DNA of 24,402 bases from a virus. A model generated the notes under the pieces. The model was not told the origin of the DNA, ran no database searches, and saw nothing but the letters and a program-made list of their open reading frames with translations. Location: positions 1 through 24,402 of the IMG/VR virus record IMGVR_UViG_3300023180_005952. One strand, written 5' to 3'. Made by a program: the position numbers and the translations under genes. Of this stretch, positions 22,191-24,402 are shown piece by piece; position 1 is the stretch's first letter; every line of letters starts with the position of its first letter.

Positions 22191-23421
22191 CAAGACGTTC
22201 TGCATATACCCATTTACTGGTATGGTAACGAGAGAGGATGGTGCACTCAAACCATGCTGTCGTGCGGAACCAATTGGTTGGATACAGAACGAAAGTCTTG
22301 AACAGGCATGGAATAATGAAAACATGCAGGAACTAAGGCGCAAGGTTCTCAATGGAGAGCGTCCCGTTGAATGCACGAGTTGTTGGATGCTGGAATCACA
22401 GGGCGTGGAAAGCCTAAGGCAGCGTGGGCTGAAAACACAGGAACTGAGAAATGAAACCAAGGAACACAATACCATAATGCCCTATGAGTTTCCCGTGTTG
22501 GAAGTTAAACTAAACAATCTTTGCAATCTAAAATGTAGAATGTGCAATCCACTTGACAGCACGCAGTGGAAGGATTGGAATGATGTAAGCGATTACTACA
22601 AGAAGGAAAACAACTATCTATACGACACCGTCAAGAAACTAAATCTTGAAAAGGGTAGATACATAGGACTGTTTGATGATAATCCTAATTGGTGGGAAAG
22701 TTTTAAAAAGATTATACCACACCTAAGAATAGTTGAGTTTGGTGGTGGTGAACCCCTAATGGATCCACAGCACTATGAGATACTGGAAATGCTCAGCGAG
22801 CATGGTAACAACATTGAATTAAGATATGCTACCAACGGAACCACTCTTGGCATCAAGGGAGATAGGAACATACAGCAGTATTGGCCTAAGTTTAAGAGCG
22901 TTGTGGTTAACGTGAGCATTGATGGAATACACAATGTCTACGAACACATAAGAACTAACGGAAAGTTTGATGACGTAAGGAATAACATTCAGGAGATTAA
23001 GGCAATACCAAACGTAACAAGGATAGTTGGTAAGTTTACGGCACAAGCAGGAAACATACTACACATGGCCGAAACTGCTGAATACTTTATCGATACTATG
23101 AAAATTCCTTTCTTTAGCCATAGAGTTTCCTATCCCAATGTTCTAAGCGTGCAGGTATTGCCTAGGGAAATTAAACAGATTGCACAGCAGAGAATAGAAA
23201 ATTTTATAGATAGATTTAGCACACTGAAGAATCAAGAACTGTATGGTTATAATCTAAAAGAAATAGTGATACCCAATCTAAGAGATACAATTACGTTCAT
23301 GAATGCAAAGGATCACAGCCATGCATTTAAGGACTTTCTTGAATTTAATTATAGATTGGACAGCAGAAGAAATGGTAATAGCATATTAGATGTCAACCCG
23401 GAGTTTGAAGATCATGCATAA
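22183..23421 (+). CDS. Twitch-domain radical SAM protein
   Basis: 412 residues from ATG 22183. Twitch module: FCIYPFTGMVTREDGALKPCC (Cys7, 25, 26) and CTSCWMLESQGVES (Cys64, 67). Radical SAM core: NNLCNLKCRMC (Cys114, 118, 121), EFGGGEPLMDP, YATNGT, VSIDG. The frame is open to an ATG at 22,114, but 22183 matches the family, which starts just before the first Cys. It overlaps the PP-loop gene and the following radical SAM gene by 8 bases each. Unlike its two paralogues it is on the plus strand and in an operon. Substrate unknown. Confidence 0.88.
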   Translation: MNSKTFCIYPFTGMVTREDGALKPCCRAEPIGWIQNESLEQAWNNENMQELRRKVLNGERPVECTSCWMLESQGVESLRQRGLKTQELRNETKEHNTIMPYEFPVLEVKLNNLCNLKCRMCNPLDSTQWKDWNDVSDYYKKENNYLYDTVKKLNLEKGRYIGLFDDNPNWWESFKKIIPHLRIVEFGGGEPLMDPQHYEILEMLSEHGNNIELRYATNGTTLGIKGDRNIQQYWPKFKSVVVNVSIDGIHNVYEHIRTNGKFDDVRNNIQEIKAIPNVTRIVGKFTAQAGNILHMAETAEYFIDTMKIPFFSHRVSYPNVLSVQVLPREIKQIAQQRIENFIDRFSTLKNQELYGYNLKEIVIPNLRDTITFMNAKDHSHAFKDFLEFNYRLDSRRNGNSILDVNPEFEDHA

Positions 23422-24307
23422 GATTACCAGCAGATGGGGACACCAAAACAGCCTAAGCGTTATGTGGAATCTTGGAAAGAGATGCAACTATGATTGCTCC
23501 TATTGTCCGGCAAGCATACACGATAACCATAGTCCACACACGGACATAGAGATACTAAAGAATACGGTTGACAAGATATGTGAAACTGATAGGTCCGTTA
23601 GATTTACATTTACCGGAGGAGAGCCAACGGTGCATCCAAGGTTTGAGGAACTGTTACAATATCTTAGAGCAAGAGATGTTTCCTGGGTTAGCCTAACAAC
23701 AAATGGAACGAGAACGGCCAAATGGTATTTGGATAATGAACAGTATTGGAATCATATACTGTTTAGCCTGCACTATGAATCGGATTATCAGCGAGTGGTT
23801 GATACGATACTTGAATATAAGAAACAAGGGCAAAAAATGTTTTTCGTAAACGTAATGGCACATCACGAATACATGGATGCCGTTAGAACCACTGTTGATC
23901 TATTCGATGCACACGAAGTAAAATATGCAGTAAGAAGAATACGCTGGGGAGACATTGATCACGATATCTTTGACGACAACAAATATTCAGAGCAAGATCT
24001 TGAATGGATATTGTCCAAGGATGCCACTGCTGACCCTAACTGCTTGATAGATGATACAGAATTAATGCACGCCAACGATGTAATTAAACAGCACCTTAAT
24101 CAGTTCAAGGGATGGAAGTGCAGCATAGGACTTGAAAGCCTAATGATTAATTGGGATGGTGATGTGCATCGTGCAACCTGTAGAGTGGGCGGAAGCATGG
24201 GTAATATCTATGACGGAACGTTTTCACATCCCGAGTCAACAATTATCTGTGATAGAAACTATTGCACCTGTGCAGCAGATATCTTTATAACGAAAGTAAA
24301 GACCTAA
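23414..24307 (+). CDS. Radical SAM protein (CNYDCSYC type)
   Basis: 297 residues. CNYDCSYC (Cys24, 28, 31), FTFTGGEPTVHP (GGEP 68-71) and SLTTNGT. C-terminal cysteines occur in GWKCSIG, RATCRVGGSMGN and CDRNYCTCAADIF, likely an auxiliary cluster. It is a paralogue of the 13,042-14,022 enzyme in core and C-terminal layout. Start at ATG 23414 is supported by GGAG 10 bases upstream and an 8-base overlap with the twitch enzyme; an ATG at 23,390 is also in frame. The 3' end overlaps a possible minus-strand frame. Reaction unknown. Confidence 0.87.
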   Translation: MHKITSRWGHQNSLSVMWNLGKRCNYDCSYCPASIHDNHSPHTDIEILKNTVDKICETDRSVRFTFTGGEPTVHPRFEELLQYLRARDVSWVSLTTNGTRTAKWYLDNEQYWNHILFSLHYESDYQRVVDTILEYKKQGQKMFFVNVMAHHEYMDAVRTTVDLFDAHEVKYAVRRIRWGDIDHDIFDDNKYSEQDLEWILSKDATADPNCLIDDTELMHANDVIKQHLNQFKGWKCSIGLESLMINWDGDVHRATCRVGGSMGNIYDGTFSHPESTIICDRNYCTCAADIFITKVKT

Positions 24308-24401
24308 GAGATTTTTCTAAACAATCAAAGTATTCGTCATCTGCTATAATAGGCATGGCTATGATAAACCTTCCAGGATTATAAATATTCAATTCCATTC
24401 C
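24285..24401 (-). CDS. Edge open frame, possibly an AlgH/YqgE-like N-terminus or the end of a longer gene
   Basis: 38 codons open to the window edge, ending in TAA (24287-24285). From an ATG at 24398 it reads MELNIYNPGRFIIAMPII, then ADDEYFDCLEKS. FIIAMP-x4-D-x2-F recalls the N-terminus of YqgE/AlgH (FLIAMP-x3-D-x2-F), but the rest does not match, so it would be a remnant. Alternatively it is the C-terminal end of a gene starting beyond the window. It overlaps the radical SAM gene by 23 bases, as in the other convergent pairs. Confidence 0.35.
   Translation of the reverse strand, partial: GMELNIYNPGRFIIAMPIIADDEYFDCLEKSLRSLLSL
24380..24387 (+). promoter_or_regulatory. Exact T4 late box TATAAATA near the right edge
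   Basis: TATAAATA on the plus strand, about 70 bases after the last radical SAM stop. No ATG follows within the 15 bases left in the window. It may serve a plus-strand gene just outside, or be chance in an AT-rich stretch. Confidence 0.3.
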
Positions 24402-24402
24402 G

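Noticed and set aside
22020-22475. A 151-codon minus-strand frame opposite the PP-loop and twitch genes
   Set aside because: Antisense shadow with Cys/Ser-rich composition and no ribosome site; both genes on the plus strand have intact motifs.
1-24402. CRISPR arrays, tRNA genes, insertion sequences, attachment sites
   Set aside because: I saw no spaced direct repeats, cloverleaf-like sequence with a CCA-type end, transposase motif or duplicated core site by eye.

Overview
The window reads as part of the genome of a tailed, T4-like (myovirus-type) marine phage infecting a Gram-negative host. Genes overlap or abut almost everywhere and there is no tRNA, rRNA or insertion sequence. Several genes are typical of marine T4-like phages: uvsE, thyX, a queD-like gene, an Hc1 (histone H1-like) small protein, a tail-fibre-like structural protein and many small conserved proteins of unknown role. 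A phage-borne outer-membrane barrel and a KDO-8-phosphate synthase point to a host with an outer membrane. I cannot name the host. Bases are AT-rich throughout.

Left part (1-13,014), all on the minus strand. It is divided into short transcription units. Six of them start with a near-perfect sigma70-type promoter (TTGACA/C, exactly 17 bases, TATAAT/TATACT) squeezed into the end of, or just after, the upstream gene. Reading right to left: an Hc1/thyX unit of ten small genes (12,941 to 9,430); one conserved unknown (9,364-8,090); a tail-fibre-like gene behind a T4-type late box, followed by a small sugar-transferase-like gene (8,046-6,618); a queD / kdsA / glycosyltransferase / 2OG-oxygenase / phosphomannomutase-like unit (6,596-3,237); an FkbM methyltransferase (3,167-2,115); a ParB-like and an HNH-like gene (2,029-124); and the start of uvsE at the edge.

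Right part (13,026-24,402) is the unusual part: an island with six radical SAM enzymes of two or three architectures. They are interleaved with a class I methyltransferase, a tandem DUF2061 inner-membrane protein, an outer-membrane beta-barrel, a short adenylate-forming (AMP-binding) ligase, a GNAT-like protein, an Asp/Asn beta-hydroxylase-like oxygenase and a QueC-like PP-loop ATPase. Three plus-strand blocks each begin with a T4-late-like box (N[A/T]TAAATA) 8-9 bases before an ATG that has no Shine-Dalgarno, so these mRNAs may be leaderless. Two of the three twitch-type radical SAM genes sit singly on the minus strand, and their 3' ends overlap the preceding plus-strand block.

Taken together, the left block looks early and supplies nucleotide metabolism and sugar/envelope chemistry. 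The island looks late and has the gene content of a small biosynthetic or protein-modification pathway (radical SAM + ligase + acyltransferase + hydroxylase + methyltransferase + envelope proteins). No precursor peptide is evident. That pathway reading is inference; the individual enzyme families are read directly from motifs.
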